Below, piece after piece: positions 1-11,000 of a stretch of 64,000 bases of DNA; positions within the stretch are counted from its first letter, which is position 1, and each line of letters opens with the position of its first letter. Location of the stretch: NCBI GenBank assembly GCA_038030265.1, contig CM075939.1:25711253-25775252 (forward strand), given 5' to 3'. Below the pieces are notes generated by a model. It saw only the letters and a list, made by a program, of their open reading frames with translations. It made no database searches and was not told where the DNA came from. Made by a program: the position numbers and the translations under genes. The DNA comes from Corythucha ciliata. Taxonomy: Eukaryota > Arthropoda > Insecta > Hemiptera > Tingidae.

Positions 1-254
1 ACACATGAGCGTTTTTTCTCAATTTTGGCCTGGAAGTTGCGGTGCATGATGAAGGTACGAGAGCCAAAATTCTAGTCAAATTCGCCTTGATCATAATTCT
101 GGCAGCGCTGTAGTTGGCCATTTAGGGAAACAGTTGCTACGGTTAGTTTCCATTAGAAACTAGTAGAAGACTGCCCACATGAGCTAGTTCCCAAGGGGCC
201 AACGATAGCGCTGCTCGAATTATGAAATAGGCGAATAATGGCCGAAACCACAAT
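1..254. other. Left flank of the receptor cluster, no gene seen
   Basis: No open frame or recognisable repeat is visible. The sequence from 255 onward recurs at 4111. The two copies share a short stretch (GACATCGCGAAACG) at the point where they start to match, so the left limit of the tandem duplication lies at about 250. Confidence 0.5.
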
Positions 255-1098
255 GACATCGCGAAACGCTCATTTTCGCCCCACCCTAGGTGCAGGTTTC
301 TTTGCAAAAATTGACAGTATCTTCACGAAAAATGGCTATTTTGCTGCGGAAAGCCTATTTCTCGGGAGAAATTTCATTTTTTTTTTTTAATTTTTACTAT
401 GGGTAAATTACTCAGTTTGATGCTAATCAAACTGTGATGTTTGAAGGGGTAAAATTGACTGTTTCTGAGTGTTGCGGGTTTCATGGGATGCATGAACAAA
501 GAAGTGTTGAATTCATTGCTTTAAAATTATTATTAGTGGTCTATCCTCACGAACATGCAGTCCCACGGCTACGAACGCTATACTTCGCCCCGTACTATAG
601 CCACGCACGTTCTTAGTTGTCGATGAAAGAATGTTTACAGGTGGAAAATGTCGAGCTTTTTGGCCGACAAATCATTTTCGGAGGTTTTGTGTGTTATTTT
701 TGGAACTAGACAAAACCGATTTTATTTTTCGAATTGTGAGTTTTTGATGGTAAGTGGGCCATCATTTTGGCGCATTAGCCGCAGTTTCATCAGGTAAATT
801 ACCAGTTATTCAAAATAAAAATAGAAATATTATTTTTGTTACAAAGTTCCCAGTTTTGCGTTTTTGACCACGGCGAGAAAGACTGGTGTGGGTTTTGGCG
901 GGAGTGTGGGGTGGGGAGTTTTTAGCTAGTGGGTGGTAGGGGTTCCTCAACATTTTATTTCAATAATGAAATGTGCGATTTGCGCGATTACAATGCATAC
1001 TCTCTTCTCTTGTTTTCTTAGCACTCAAGTTAAAAAATTAATCTCTATAGACTTTTTTGTGACACGCCCCTTTCACACTCCCGCGCTTCGTCCTCAAA

Positions 1099-2078
1099 AT
1101 GTCTGAAACGTTTCATGACCTTCTTTCCGTGATGAAGCGCCGGACACTCCACATTTTTCAACCTCTGTCATGGGCAGCAAATATTTTTGGATCTTCTCCC
1201 CCGCACAAATATAAATATTTATTTCGATTAATAACTTTGCCCCAGTACCTTTTCGTCACTGGTTCCACGATACTGATCGCAGCTACAATAATTGAAGTAA
1301 ATTTAAGTGCGATTCAAACGCTCATATCCTTATTCACATGGATTTCAAGTTTTTCCTCCTACAGCGGCATCGCAAGTCTTTCTTTGATGAGTAAGTCCTT
1401 CGACAATCACATTAAATATTAAGACAACATTCAAGGTCAGATTGAAAATGGCTACAACATTACAGTCCAGTCTTTGTGAGAAAACCTGACTTTTTGGCTG
1501 GCCCAAAGTCTGATAGTTATGGTTTATGCAATGTTCCGGTCATTTCTTGAATCTTGGAGCATTCTCTCCGTGACATCGTTTATAACTATCGTTCTATATT
1601 GCCAGAATAACATGAACATGTACCATTCCAGTTGCCACGAATCAAACTTGCCAGTTGGCAAGTTTGATTCGTCACGCCCAGCGGCTTTTACGAGCTGTTA
1701 GATCACGCTTGGAAATTGATCTCATTCTAATGAAGAAAAACGAGTTTCCCGGGTGAATTTATTGAGACGTTGTCGATCTACGATAAACTGAACGGTTTCA
1801 CAAATGAAATCCTCAAAACCTACAGCTTGTCTTTCGTTTTGGCCAATATTTGCAGCGTACAGCACTTGATTTCCTCGAGCTACGAAATCCTAACATGGTC
1901 ATTGTCGACAGAACCTGTGAACATGTTCTGGCCGCAGGTAGTGTTTTCTTTTATTGTAAATCTGTTAAACGATATGAGGGTCGTCGAAAGTTTTGAAGCC
2001 TACAAACGCGAGGCTGAATCACTGGAAGCGATGATTCGAAATAATATTTGCTGGGACACGTCTTTCTTGACAAACAAT
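1099..2078 (+). pseudogene. Gustatory receptor (7tm_7) pseudogene, copy 1, 3'-truncated
   Basis: Insect gustatory receptors are seven-helix ligand-gated channels of taste neurons. The reading frame opens at 1099 with a hydrophilic start, then hydrophobic segments (about 1225-1290 and 1320-1390). It continues in the same frame through stops TAA at 1420-1422 and TGA at 1477-1479 into another membrane segment (about 1500-1610). At the 34-bp palindrome (1638-1671) the coding frame shifts. A further one-base gain (CCC at about 1750) separates it from the C-terminal part, which reads YDKLNGFTNEILKTYSLSF and is typical of the helix 5-6 region. The exon would end at AAC AAT before a GTACGC donor (2079). 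The last two exons, seen in copy 3, are missing because PLE sequence begins in the intron. It cannot make a receptor as it stands. Confidence 0.65.
1638..1671. repeat. 34-bp palindrome inside the receptor sequence (also at 5494-5527 and 7342-7375)
   Basis: The arms CGAATCAAACTTGCCA and TGGCAAGTTTGATTCG are perfect inverted repeats of 16 bases, separated by GT. The right arm reads in frame with the downstream receptor sequence (LASLIRH), while the upstream frame is lost here. The left arm therefore looks like an extra inverted copy. All three tandem copies carry it. Confidence 0.9.
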
Positions 2079-2329
2079 GTACGCATTGTGAATTTGCACA
2101 TTTATGTATCAACATTTGTCCTGAATATGTGATTTAAATTGTTAGTAGAGTCGCATAATCTACGAGGGTTAGTGGTTAAGTCATGCAAAAGTCTGTAGCC
2201 GTAGGAGCCTACATCGTCTGTCTTCCCTCGTTGAGGTTCGTCAAGAACGGACCGGTTTCGGCTGCTCGCCATCTTCAGCATTTGGTTTCCCAACTGAAAC
2301 TGAGCGGTGGTCGTGTTACCCCCCTGTAT

Positions 2330-2675
2330 TTATACCCCCTTGTCCTGTTGTGTCCTTTCACTTTTCTCCCCTGTATGTCGGTATCTGATAAAAAAGTCCG
2401 TTATTTTCTGTCTCTTGTTTGGTGGTGATATGATGTCTCGTGTATTTGTGTTGGTTGTGATAGTTTTTTGTTTTTTAGCCTCCGGTGAGATGTTATGGGT
2501 CGCTTTTCTTTTTACCGGGTAAATTTCCTTCAGAGGAGTGAAGATGGTATCGGAAGTGGTATTCAGCTGTTCGTTTATTATGTTTCCCTCGAACGTTTTT
2601 TGCTTGTAGATCTCCATATTCTCCAATATGTTTAGTCTTCGTCCCTTTTGTTTATTGTGTAGCAGTGTCATAGCT
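2330..2675 (-). pseudogene. PLE C-terminal tail fragment
   Basis: The minus-strand frame reads LLHNKQKGRRLNILENMEIY and then a lysine-rich tail. It matches the pattern that follows the GIY-YIG domain in PLE proteins: a leucine-rich segment with glutamate before an N-E-Q-L ending. It is joined out of frame to the reverse transcriptase N-terminal part. Part of it is repeated at about 6170-6361 after receptor copy 2. Confidence 0.6.
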
Positions 2676-2678
2676 GGA

Positions 2679-3242
2679 CTAGCTGGATAGCGGGACTGCT
2701 GTGTACAGGTCTTTAATGTCGAATGACACCAGGATGGATCCCTCCGGAACGGCAACATCGTTAAGTTTCCCTATTAGGTCAGTCGAATTTTTCAATGTAA
2801 ACCTATTTTTTAGGTTGATTTTAGCCCTAAGGATCTGGCTTATGTGTTTTGCTACTTTGTACGCTGGGGCGGTTGTGTAGTTGACTACTGGCCTGATGGG
2901 CACGTCCGGTTTGTGTAGTTTTGGTTGGGATATTAGAGGTGGGGCTTTTGGGTTCATATTCACGAGGAATTTTGATTGGGACGGGGTTATAACTTCAGGG
3001 GATTCTTTTAGTAATTTACGGATTTGGTTCTGGAATTGTTCTGTTGGGTCTTCGTTCAGTTTGATACAACCTGCTTTCTTAATGAACTCGTTCGTTTTGT
3101 TGGTGTAAGTTTGCTTGTCGATTAAAACTGTGGTATTTCCTTTGTCGGCTTTAGTCACTATTATTTCGTCTTTTAACAATTTCTTACGGAGTTTAGTCAT
3201 TGTCCTATTGTCTTCATTGCTTTTGTGGTCGTACTCCTGTGC
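2679..3242 (-). pseudogene. PLE reverse transcriptase, N-terminal half
   Basis: The frame reads from about 3240 down through TKADKGNTTVLIDKQTY (fingers), NPKAPPLISQPKLHKP and PIRPVVNYTTAPAYK. It ends after VSFDIKDLYTAVP, the first catalytic aspartate motif (motif A). These are diagnostic PLE blocks. The coding stops immediately after motif A. About 35 residues expected before the next block are missing, and that next block lies on the opposite strand starting at about 3250. The two pieces face head to head with a junction at about 3245. Confidence 0.85.
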
Positions 3243-3249
3243 GTTTTTA

Positions 3250-4115
3250 CTATTAAACTATTTCCAATTCAATGGGAATATATTCAAGCAGCCAGATGGT
3301 CTGGGAATGGGAAACCCAACCTCAGCCATCCTCTCCGAGATTTTCCTACAAAATCTGGAAGATATCTTTATGCCGAAACTGCGTGAGGACCATGGCGTAA
3401 CCTTTTATGCACGTTATGTGGACGACATTTTGTGTATAATTCCCGAAAATAGTGTCACCCAGGCGTTGGACTTCTTGAACGGTACACATAAAAACATTAC
3501 CTTTACGGTAGAAAAAGAGATTCACCAATCACTTAACTTCCTAGACATCACCATCACCCGCAATAGCCCTTCAGGAACCTTGTCATTTAAAATTTTCCGA
3601 AAGACTACTGCGTCAGATGTGGTAATCCACAACTCCTCCTCCCACCCAACCCAACACAAACTGTCGGCCTTCAGAAGTTTGATACACCGACTTAAGAACA
3701 TCCCCATGACACAACAAGACTATAATAACGAACTACATATAATTTACCAAATAGCTGTAAATAATGGCTACAAAACGACAACAATAGACAAATTACTTAA
3801 ACAAAAACAGAAACAGACAAACAAAATACCTGACAACACAGAAATTAAGAAATGGACAACGTTCACCTTTACCGGAAGCGAGACCTACCGACTAACTAAC
3901 TTCTTTGTTAAGAAAGGACTGAACATAGCTATGAGAACTGACAATACAATTAGGAACGCGACCAAAACAAAAAATGAAAAAACCAACAAATACGACCAAA
4001 ACGGAGTTTACAAATTAACATGTTCGTGCGACGAAGTCTACATAGGGCAAACCGGAAGAAAGCTAAGGCAAAGATACAGGGAACATATAGCTTCATACAA
4101 CAGACACAAAGACAT
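3250..4115 (+). pseudogene. PLE reverse transcriptase core and GIY-YIG endonuclease
   Basis: The open frame is entered near 3250 at LNYFQFNGNIFKQPDGLGMG, the usual PLE block before motif B. It holds the YVDD catalytic box at about 3413-3426, then LNFLDITI and the thumb region. Near 3990-4085 a GIY-YIG-type endonuclease reads GVYKLTC..VYIGQTGRKLRQRYREH. The frame leaves PLE sequence after SYNRHKD, where the second tandem receptor unit begins at about 4111, and it then runs 17 codons into unrelated sequence. Without motif A and the C-terminus it is inactive. Confidence 0.85.
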
Positions 4116-5987
4116 CGCGAAACGCTCATTTTCGCCCCACCCTAGGTGCAGGTTTCTTTGCAAAAATTGACAGTATCTTCACGAAAAATGGCTATTTTGC
4201 TGCGGAAAGCCTATTTCTCGGGAGAAATTTCATTTTTTTTTTTTAATTTTTACTATGGGTAAATTACTCAGTTTGATGCTAATCAAACTGTGATGTTTGA
4301 AGGGGTAAAATTGACTGTTTCTGAGTGTTGCGGGTTTCATGGGATGCATGAACAAAGAAGTGTTGAATTCATTGCTTTAAAATTATTATTAGTGGTCTAT
4401 CCTCACGAACATGCAGTCCCACGGCTACGAACGCTATACTTCGCCCCGTACTATAGCCACGCACGTTCTTAGTTGTCGATGAAAGAATGTTTACAGGTGG
4501 AAAATGTCGAGCTTTTTGGCCGACAAATCATTTTCGGAGGTTTTGTGTGTTATTTTTGGAACTAGACAAAACCGATTTTATTTTTCGAATTGTGAGTTTT
4601 TGATGGTAAGTGGGCCATCATTTTGGCGCATTAGCCGCAGTTTCATCAGGTAAATTACCAGTTATTCAAAATAAAAATAGAAATATTATTTTTGTTACAA
4701 AGTTCCCAGTTTTGCGTTTTTGACCACGGCGAGAAAGACTGGTGTGGGTTTTGGCGGGAGTGTGGGGTGGGGAGTTTTTAGCTAGTGGGTGGTAGGGGTT
4801 CCTCAACATTTTATTTCAATAATGAAATGTGCGATTTGCGCGATTACAATGCATACTCTCTTCTCTTGTTTTCTTAGCACTCAAGTTAAAAAATTAATCT
4901 CTATAGACTTTTTTGTGACACGCCCCTTTCACACTCCCGCGCTTCGTCCTCAAAATGTCTGAAACGTTTCATGACCTTCTTTCCGTGATGAAGCGCCGGA
5001 CACTCCACATTTTTCAACCTCTGTCATGGGCAGCAAATATTTTTGGATCTTCTCCCCCGCACAAATATAAATATTTATTTCGATTAATAACTTTGCCCCA
5101 GTACCTTTTCGTCACTGGTTCCACGATACTGATCGCAGCTACAATAATTGAAGTAAATTTAAGTGCGATTCAAACGCTCATATCCTTATTCACATGGATT
5201 TCAAGTTTTTCCTCCTACAGCGGCATCGCAAGTCTTTCTTTGATGAGTAAGTCCTTCGACAATCACATTAAATATTAAGACAACATTCAAGGTCAGATTG
5301 AAAATGGCTACAACATTACAGTCCAGTCTTTGTGAGAAAACCTGACTTTTTGGCTGGCCCAAAGTCTGATAGTTATGGTTTATGCAATGTTCCGGTCATT
5401 TCTTGAATCTTGGAGCATTCTCTCCGTGACATCGTTTATAACTATCGTTCTATATTGCCAGAATAACATGAACATGTACCATTCCAGTTGCCACGAATCA
5501 AACTTGCCAGTTGGCAAGTTTGATTCGTCACGCCCAGCGGCTTTTACGAGCTGTTAGATCACGCTTGGAAATTGATCTCATTCTAATGAAGAAAAACGAG
5601 TTTCCGGGTGAATTTATTGAGACGTTGTCGATCTACGATAAACTGAACGGTTTCACAAATGAAATCCTCAAAACCTACAGCTTGTCTTTCGTTTTGGCCA
5701 ATATTTGCAGCGTACAGCACTTGATTTCCTCGAGCTACGAAATCCTAACATGGTCATTGTCGACAGAACCTGTGAACATGTTCTGGCCGCAGGTAGTGTT
5801 TTCTTTTATTGTAAATCTGTTAAACGATATGAGGGTCGTCGAAAGTTTTGAAGCCTACAAACGCGAGGCTGAATCACTGGAAGCGATGATTCGAAATAAT
5901 ATTTGCTGGGACACGTCTTTCTTGACAAACAATGTACGCATTGTGAATTTGCACATTTATGTATCAACATTTGTCCTGAATATGTGA
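4111..5987 (+). repeat. Tandem copy 2 of the receptor locus
   Basis: It is nearly identical to 255-2132. The left junction with the PLE lies in the shared bases GACATCGC. The right side continues into PLE 3' sequence (5988-6361) exactly as copy 1 does, so the duplication happened after the PLE insertion. Confidence 0.9.
4955..5933 (+). pseudogene. Gustatory receptor pseudogene, copy 2, 3'-truncated
   Basis: It has the same structure as copy 1, including stops at 5276-5278 and 5333-5335 and the palindrome-linked frame change. It differs by having two C bases rather than three at about 5604. This keeps one frame open from the palindrome to the exon end (about 5511-5933): an intracellular arginine-rich segment, the YDKLNGFTNEILKTYSLSF block, and two hydrophobic stretches. 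It ends at a GTACGC donor. The last two exons are absent, and PLE sequence begins 55 bases later. Confidence 0.65.
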
Positions 5988-6361
5988 TTTAAATTGTTAG
6001 TAGAGTCGCATAATCTACGAGGGTTAGTGGTTAAGTCATGCAAAAGTCTGTAGCCGTAGGAGCCTACATCGTCTGTCTTCCCTCGTTGAGGTTCGTCCAA
6101 GAAACGGACCGGTTTCGGCCTGCTCGCCATCTTCAGCATTTGGTTTCCCAACTGAAACTGAGCGGTGGTCGTGTTACCCCCCTGTATTTATACCCCCTTG
6201 TCCTGTTGTGTCCTTTCACTTTTCTCCCTGTATGTCGGTATCTGATAAAAAAGTCCGTTATTTTCTGTCTCTTGTTTGGTGGTGATATGATGTCTCGTGT
6301 ATTTGTGTTGGTTGTGATAGTTTTTTGTTTTTTAGCCTCCGGTGAGATGTTATGGGTCGCT
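5988..6361 (-). mobile_element. Truncated PLE 3' piece after receptor copy 2
   Basis: The segment matches 2133-2513, which is the PLE 3' flank and C-terminal tail, in the same orientation. It is cut at GGTCGCTTTTT, where sequence matching about position 655 of copy 1 takes over. GCTTTT is present at both parental sites, so the join has six bases of microhomology. Copies 1 and 2 differ here by several one-base homopolymer changes. Confidence 0.8.
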
Positions 6362-7832
6362 TTTTGGCCGACAAATCATTTTCGGAGGTTTTGTGTGTTA
6401 TTTTTGGAACTAGACAAAACCGATTTTATTTTTCGAATTGTGAGTTTTTGATGGTAAGTGGGCCATCATTTTGGCGCATTAGCCGCAGTTTCATCAGGTA
6501 AATTACCAGTTATTCAAAATAAAAATAGAAATATTATTTTTGTTACAAAGTTCCCAGTTTTGCGTTTTTGACCACGGCGAGAAAGACTGGTGTGGGTTTT
6601 GGCGGGAGTGTGGGGTGGGGAGTTTTTAGCTAGTGGGTGGTAGGGGTTCCTCAACATTTTATTTCAATAATGAAATGTGCGATTTGCGCGATTACAATGC
6701 ATACTCTCTTCTCTTGTTTTCTTAGCACTCAAGTTAAAAAATTAATCTCTATAGACTTTTTTGTGACACGCCCCTTTCACACTCCCGCGCTTCGTCCTCA
6801 AAATGTCTGAAACGTTTCATGACCTTCTTTCCGTGATGAAGCGCCGGACACTCCACATTTTTCAACCTCTGTCATGGGCAGCAAATATTTTTGGATCTTC
6901 TCCCCCGCACAAATATAAATATTTATTTCGATTAATAACTTTGCCCCAGTACCTTTTCGTCACTGGTTCCACGATACTGATCGCAGCTACAATAATTGAA
7001 GTAAATTTAAGTGCGATTCAAACGCTCATATCCTTATTCACATGGATTTCAAGTTTTTCCTCCTACAGCGGCATCGCAAGTCTTTCTTTGATGAGTAAGT
7101 CCTTCGACAATCACATTAAATATTAAGACAACATTCAAGGTCAGATTGAAAATGGCTACAACATTACAGTCCAGTCTTTGTGAGAAAACCTGACTTTTTG
7201 GCTGGCCCAAAGTCTGATAGTTATGGTTTATGCAATGTTCCGGTCATTTCTTGAATCTTGGAGCATTCTCTCCGTGACATCGTTTATAACTATCGTTCTA
7301 TATTGCCAGAATAACATGAACATGTACCATTCCAGTTGCCACGAATCAAACTTGCCAGTTGGCAAGTTTGATTCGTCACGCCCAGCGGCTTTTACGAGCT
7401 GTTAGATCACGCTTGGAAATTGATCTCATTCTAATGAAGAAAAACGAGTTTCCCGGGTGAATTTATTGAGACGTTGTCGATCTACGATAAACTGAACGGT
7501 TTCACAAATGAAATCCTCAAAACCTACAGCTTGTCTTTCGTTTTGGCCAATATTTGCAGCGTACAGCACTTGATTTCCTCGAGCTACGAAATCCTAACAT
7601 GGTCATTGTCGACAGAACCTGTGAACATGTTCTGGCCGCAGGTAGTGTTTTCTTTTATTGTAAATCTGTTAAACGATATGAGGGTCGTCGAAAGTTTTGA
7701 AGCCTACAAACGCGAGGCTGAATCACTGGAAGCGATGATTCGAAATAATATTTGCTGGGACACGTCTTTCTTGACAAACAATGTACGCATTGTGAATTTG
7801 CACATTTATGTATCAACATTTGTCCTGAATAT
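6361..7832 (+). repeat. Tandem copy 3 of the receptor locus, 5'-shortened
   Basis: The match to copy 1 starts at about 655 of that copy and continues to CTGAATATGTGA at about 7832. There copies 1 and 2 switch to PLE sequence, while copy 3 continues into the rest of the receptor intron. It therefore preserves the original 3' side of the locus. Confidence 0.9.
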
Positions 7833-8061
7833 GTGACTTTATTTTTCATTAGAAACAATTACTCTGCCACGCTAGGCGCGGAATCCAAGTCAATTTCACC
7901 ATAAGGAATTGCCTTAACTTGGACAGCGCTTATATTTTTAAGGTAAGCGCAATGTTTTTTTCTTGTCGAGTAGTTTTATTTATTTTAGCCCCTCTTGCCA
8001 GATAATAGGCCTTGTCCTCACGTGCATCAGTATCCTCAGGCAATTTGATAAGAAAACGTAG
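6803..8061 (+). pseudogene. Gustatory receptor (7tm_7), copy 3, with complete 3' exons
   Basis: This is the only copy with the full C-terminus. The 5' part (6803-7782) is as in copy 1, with stops at 7124-7126 and 7181-7183, the palindrome frame change, and the CCC frameshift at about 7452. After donor GTACGC at 7783 and a 70-base intron, an exon at 7853-7942 encodes 30 residues (LCHARRGIQVNFTIRNCLNL then DSAYIFK). After a second intron, the last exon at 8002-8061 reads IIGLVLTCISILRQF and ends at TAG. This fits the family signature T-Y-hhhhh-Q-F with Cys for Tyr, and both introns are phase 0. The 3' exons look healthy, so the upstream defects could be real or partly assembly error. Confidence 0.7.
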
Positions 8062-11000
8062 TAGTTCGTGAAGCAAATTGCTTCTTGTACCAATGGCCTT
8101 TCAGCCTACCTTCTTCCATAAAACCGCTAACAGCTGACACCCCTTTGAAGATGGTATTATTCAGGCAGGGCTGCCCATCCCCCAAAGCTGAGGGGCGCCA
8201 CCCTCACCCCTCCCCCGACCTGAAACCCATGGCTACACGCATGTGGTCCACAGACTACCAACTCGTGAAATTGAAGTTGTTTTTGCTGGAGAACAATGCG
8301 GTATCATGTAGAGATTTTCCCTCTCTTCTGAACCAGAACATTATTCGATGAGACAAGGTTACATAATATTATTGGGATCCTCGCGTATTTAAAGGCTCTT
8401 CTTGATTGTAGACGTGAAATACCTCGAGAAATACCTAGCTCAAAATGCGGTTCATAGTACACCCCAATCTGGCAACACGCAAGCCCCAATTGGTACATAG
8501 GCGCAGCCAGTCCGGGAGGGCAAGGTTAGATTGCAGCAACCTTTCGTATCGACTAAATTACCGCAGTTTACTGCCTCATTAGACCCAAATTAAAATTGTA
8601 GCTTCAAAAGTATCACTTTCTGGGGGGAAAAGTTGTTAGTTATTGAACAGAAGGCTAAAACTACAGTTTTCCAGTTTTTAACGAATAGTGACCGTTTCAA
8701 TATGCAAATTCAGTTTCTGATGTCTATAAATTGACGATTTACAGCTCCGGATCCCCGAATATAAGCCTGCAGAAAGGCAATGGTGCAAAGGAGAAGCTGC
8801 CTACCCCTAGATCAAGGGCTGGCTGTACCTCCCAGCTTCTACTATCTGTTTTGCGTTGCGCTATGAACCAATCCACAGGTCTCGTCACCATAGACCGGGG
8901 AAAATCCCACTTGACGTTCCGTTTTTCATAATCGATTTATTATTTATTTCATTTAATTATTTACGCCTAGCCTTGCAAGTAAAATGAACGCTTAGCTACC
9001 TCGTCATAATTTTAATGAAAGTTTTAAAAATAAAAATTTATCTACGATTATTTATTATTCGATCCGCCCGCTATAACAAATTATTCTGAGATAGGGATAA
9101 TCTCTCCACGTTTAAATTCTTCTTTATTCCCGTGTGACCATGGTTTCGGTCGAATCTAGACCATCTTCGGACACTTTTTTGTTAGGTGCGTAAAATCACC
9201 CCGTCACAAGACTTCACTAAAGTGAGTGAGTGAAGATCACAGACTACCACAGACTTGAATAATTAGTATTCAACCTCCACTACCTCGCCTCGCACCGTCG
9301 CTATGGTCCGCTATAACGGTCTGTTTCATGTACCTTCTAGAACCTACAAGTCCTAATGAGGTCTAGAGAAGAGTTGAAAACCGGTTTGATGTAATAAAAT
9401 ACAATTATGGGATCAAAAGAACAAGCGATTCCGGAAGACAATTTCATCTCAACCCAAACGAACGACTGGGGCTCAGAGCATCATCCAAACCGCAACATGC
9501 GTGATATGACGCGTTTTGGTCAAATTAACGAAAAAATTGACGATTATAATTTAATGAAAATAATTGTTTGAGACTTGGGGGCGGTGAGCAACAAAATTAT
9601 CTCAATACTTCTAGATTGAAACGAAAACGCGTTTTCATAAGTTCGATTAAAACATGCAACGCTCAAGCTGTTGTGAGGGTTCTAGCCTGACTTGATTGAT
9701 CGAATTTGCACTCATGACGATGACGGGAGGAATTGAATAATTTCCCTTATAGTTCGCCGGGTGCAAGACGACAAAAACTTCACCCATCACTGCAAAGATG
9801 ACAATGTGATAAACAGCTAGTTCAACCCCCACAAAGTCGAAACCGGTCGTGTTTTGGATTTAGAACTAGAACTCAGACATCACCATGTAATGAGATAAAT
9901 AGGTAAAGTAGGTAATTAATTTCGTCACCATTCACCCGTCGGGTGCATGGCTGGAATCGCCTTTAAAAATTTTGTTTTGACCCAACTAAGAATGGAAAAT
10001 TCGTCTGGCTGCTTAAAAACTCGGGCAAATGCAGCAAATTTGAGCAAAGTGTAGCAAATTTGAGCTTGAATGGCACTCACATGGTGAAGTCCCCACATAA
10101 ATCTCTTAGATTTTGATCCTGATTTTTATAGTGATATGAGGGCTCGAGTGGACTAACGCCTCATGCTCACTTTTTCCAAATAGGCCTTTTCCCGATCCAA
10201 AAAAAAATCGGAAATTTCGGATTTTAAAATGTCACCATTTTGACAATTTGATCATGTTTTCCGATGTAAAAACTACGAGAAACACGAAAACAATAATTAA
10301 AAAGTATACAATCAAGCTTTTCTCTTGAGTTTATGATGGCCCCGGATAGCTGTTTTGGCGCGCACAAAGCCATTGAGGCGCGAACTAAAAATTTATCACA
10401 ATTCGTCGGTCTCACTGCAACACCGGTTAAGTAACATTTTGTCGGTTTTGGGGTTGTGATGAATCCAGATTCTAATTTTCGTGCTGGATCGGTGAGCTCG
10501 GTTTTCCACTCATGAATTTATTGCTTATTATTTGTCCACCGAAGTTATTACTGTTATCAAGTTATCTGCCTAAACCTGAAACAACAGCAGCAATTTGGCA
10601 ATTTTTTCATTACAGCCACTTTTTCAATGATTAAAACTGAGTACGCATAATAGTATTGATTTTCGAGGTAGTTACAAAAGGTAAAGTGAACTCTCCACGG
10701 TCCTGGGTGTTAGGTCCCGATCAATATGCATCAATGGGGGCTGTCATTGCTCTTAAAAGTGATCATAAATGAGCGTTTGACCTTTGCCATTTTCTTGACT
10801 TCAAGGTGAACAACCGTGTTCCTCGGGCGTGGAGGCTTTTCGTTGCACTTACGAGTTTTCGATTACGTGACCACTGCCTTTATACGTTCTGAAAATTGTG
10901 AAAGTGGCCAAAAACGGGGGTCACTCCTTGAGTAAGATAGTGGCGACTGTGACAGGATTTAGGCTCAAGAACGATAGAAGCTGTCGCCCGCAGAAATCAT

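Larger units (their letters stand above)
255..2132 (+). repeat. Tandem copy 1 of the receptor locus
   Basis: This stretch recurs almost base for base at 4111-5987, and its part from about 655 recurs at 6361-7832. The unit has about 840 bases of non-coding leader followed by a broken gustatory receptor sequence. It ends just after CTGAATATGTGA, inside a receptor intron, where copies 1 and 2 run into PLE sequence. Differences between copies are mostly single-base length changes in short homopolymers. Confidence 0.9.
2133..4110. mobile_element. Rearranged Penelope-like retroelement between receptor copies 1 and 2
   Basis: PLEs encode a reverse transcriptase joined to a GIY-YIG endonuclease. Here the minus strand carries the N-terminal part of the reverse transcriptase (3242 down to 2690) followed directly by the extreme C-terminus (2675 down to 2330). 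The plus strand carries the middle, that is the catalytic core plus endonuclease (3250-4115). Non-coding sequence at 2133-2330 is probably the element's 3' flank, as it recurs after receptor copy 2. No intact open reading frame spans the element, so it is dead. The middle segment is inverted and displaced relative to the two ends. Confidence 0.8.

Noticed and set aside
434..616. 60-codon frame repeated at 4290 as a conserved small gene
   Set aside because: It is repeated only because the whole unit is duplicated. It is absent from copy 3, lacks any family likeness, and precedes the receptor without splice signals.
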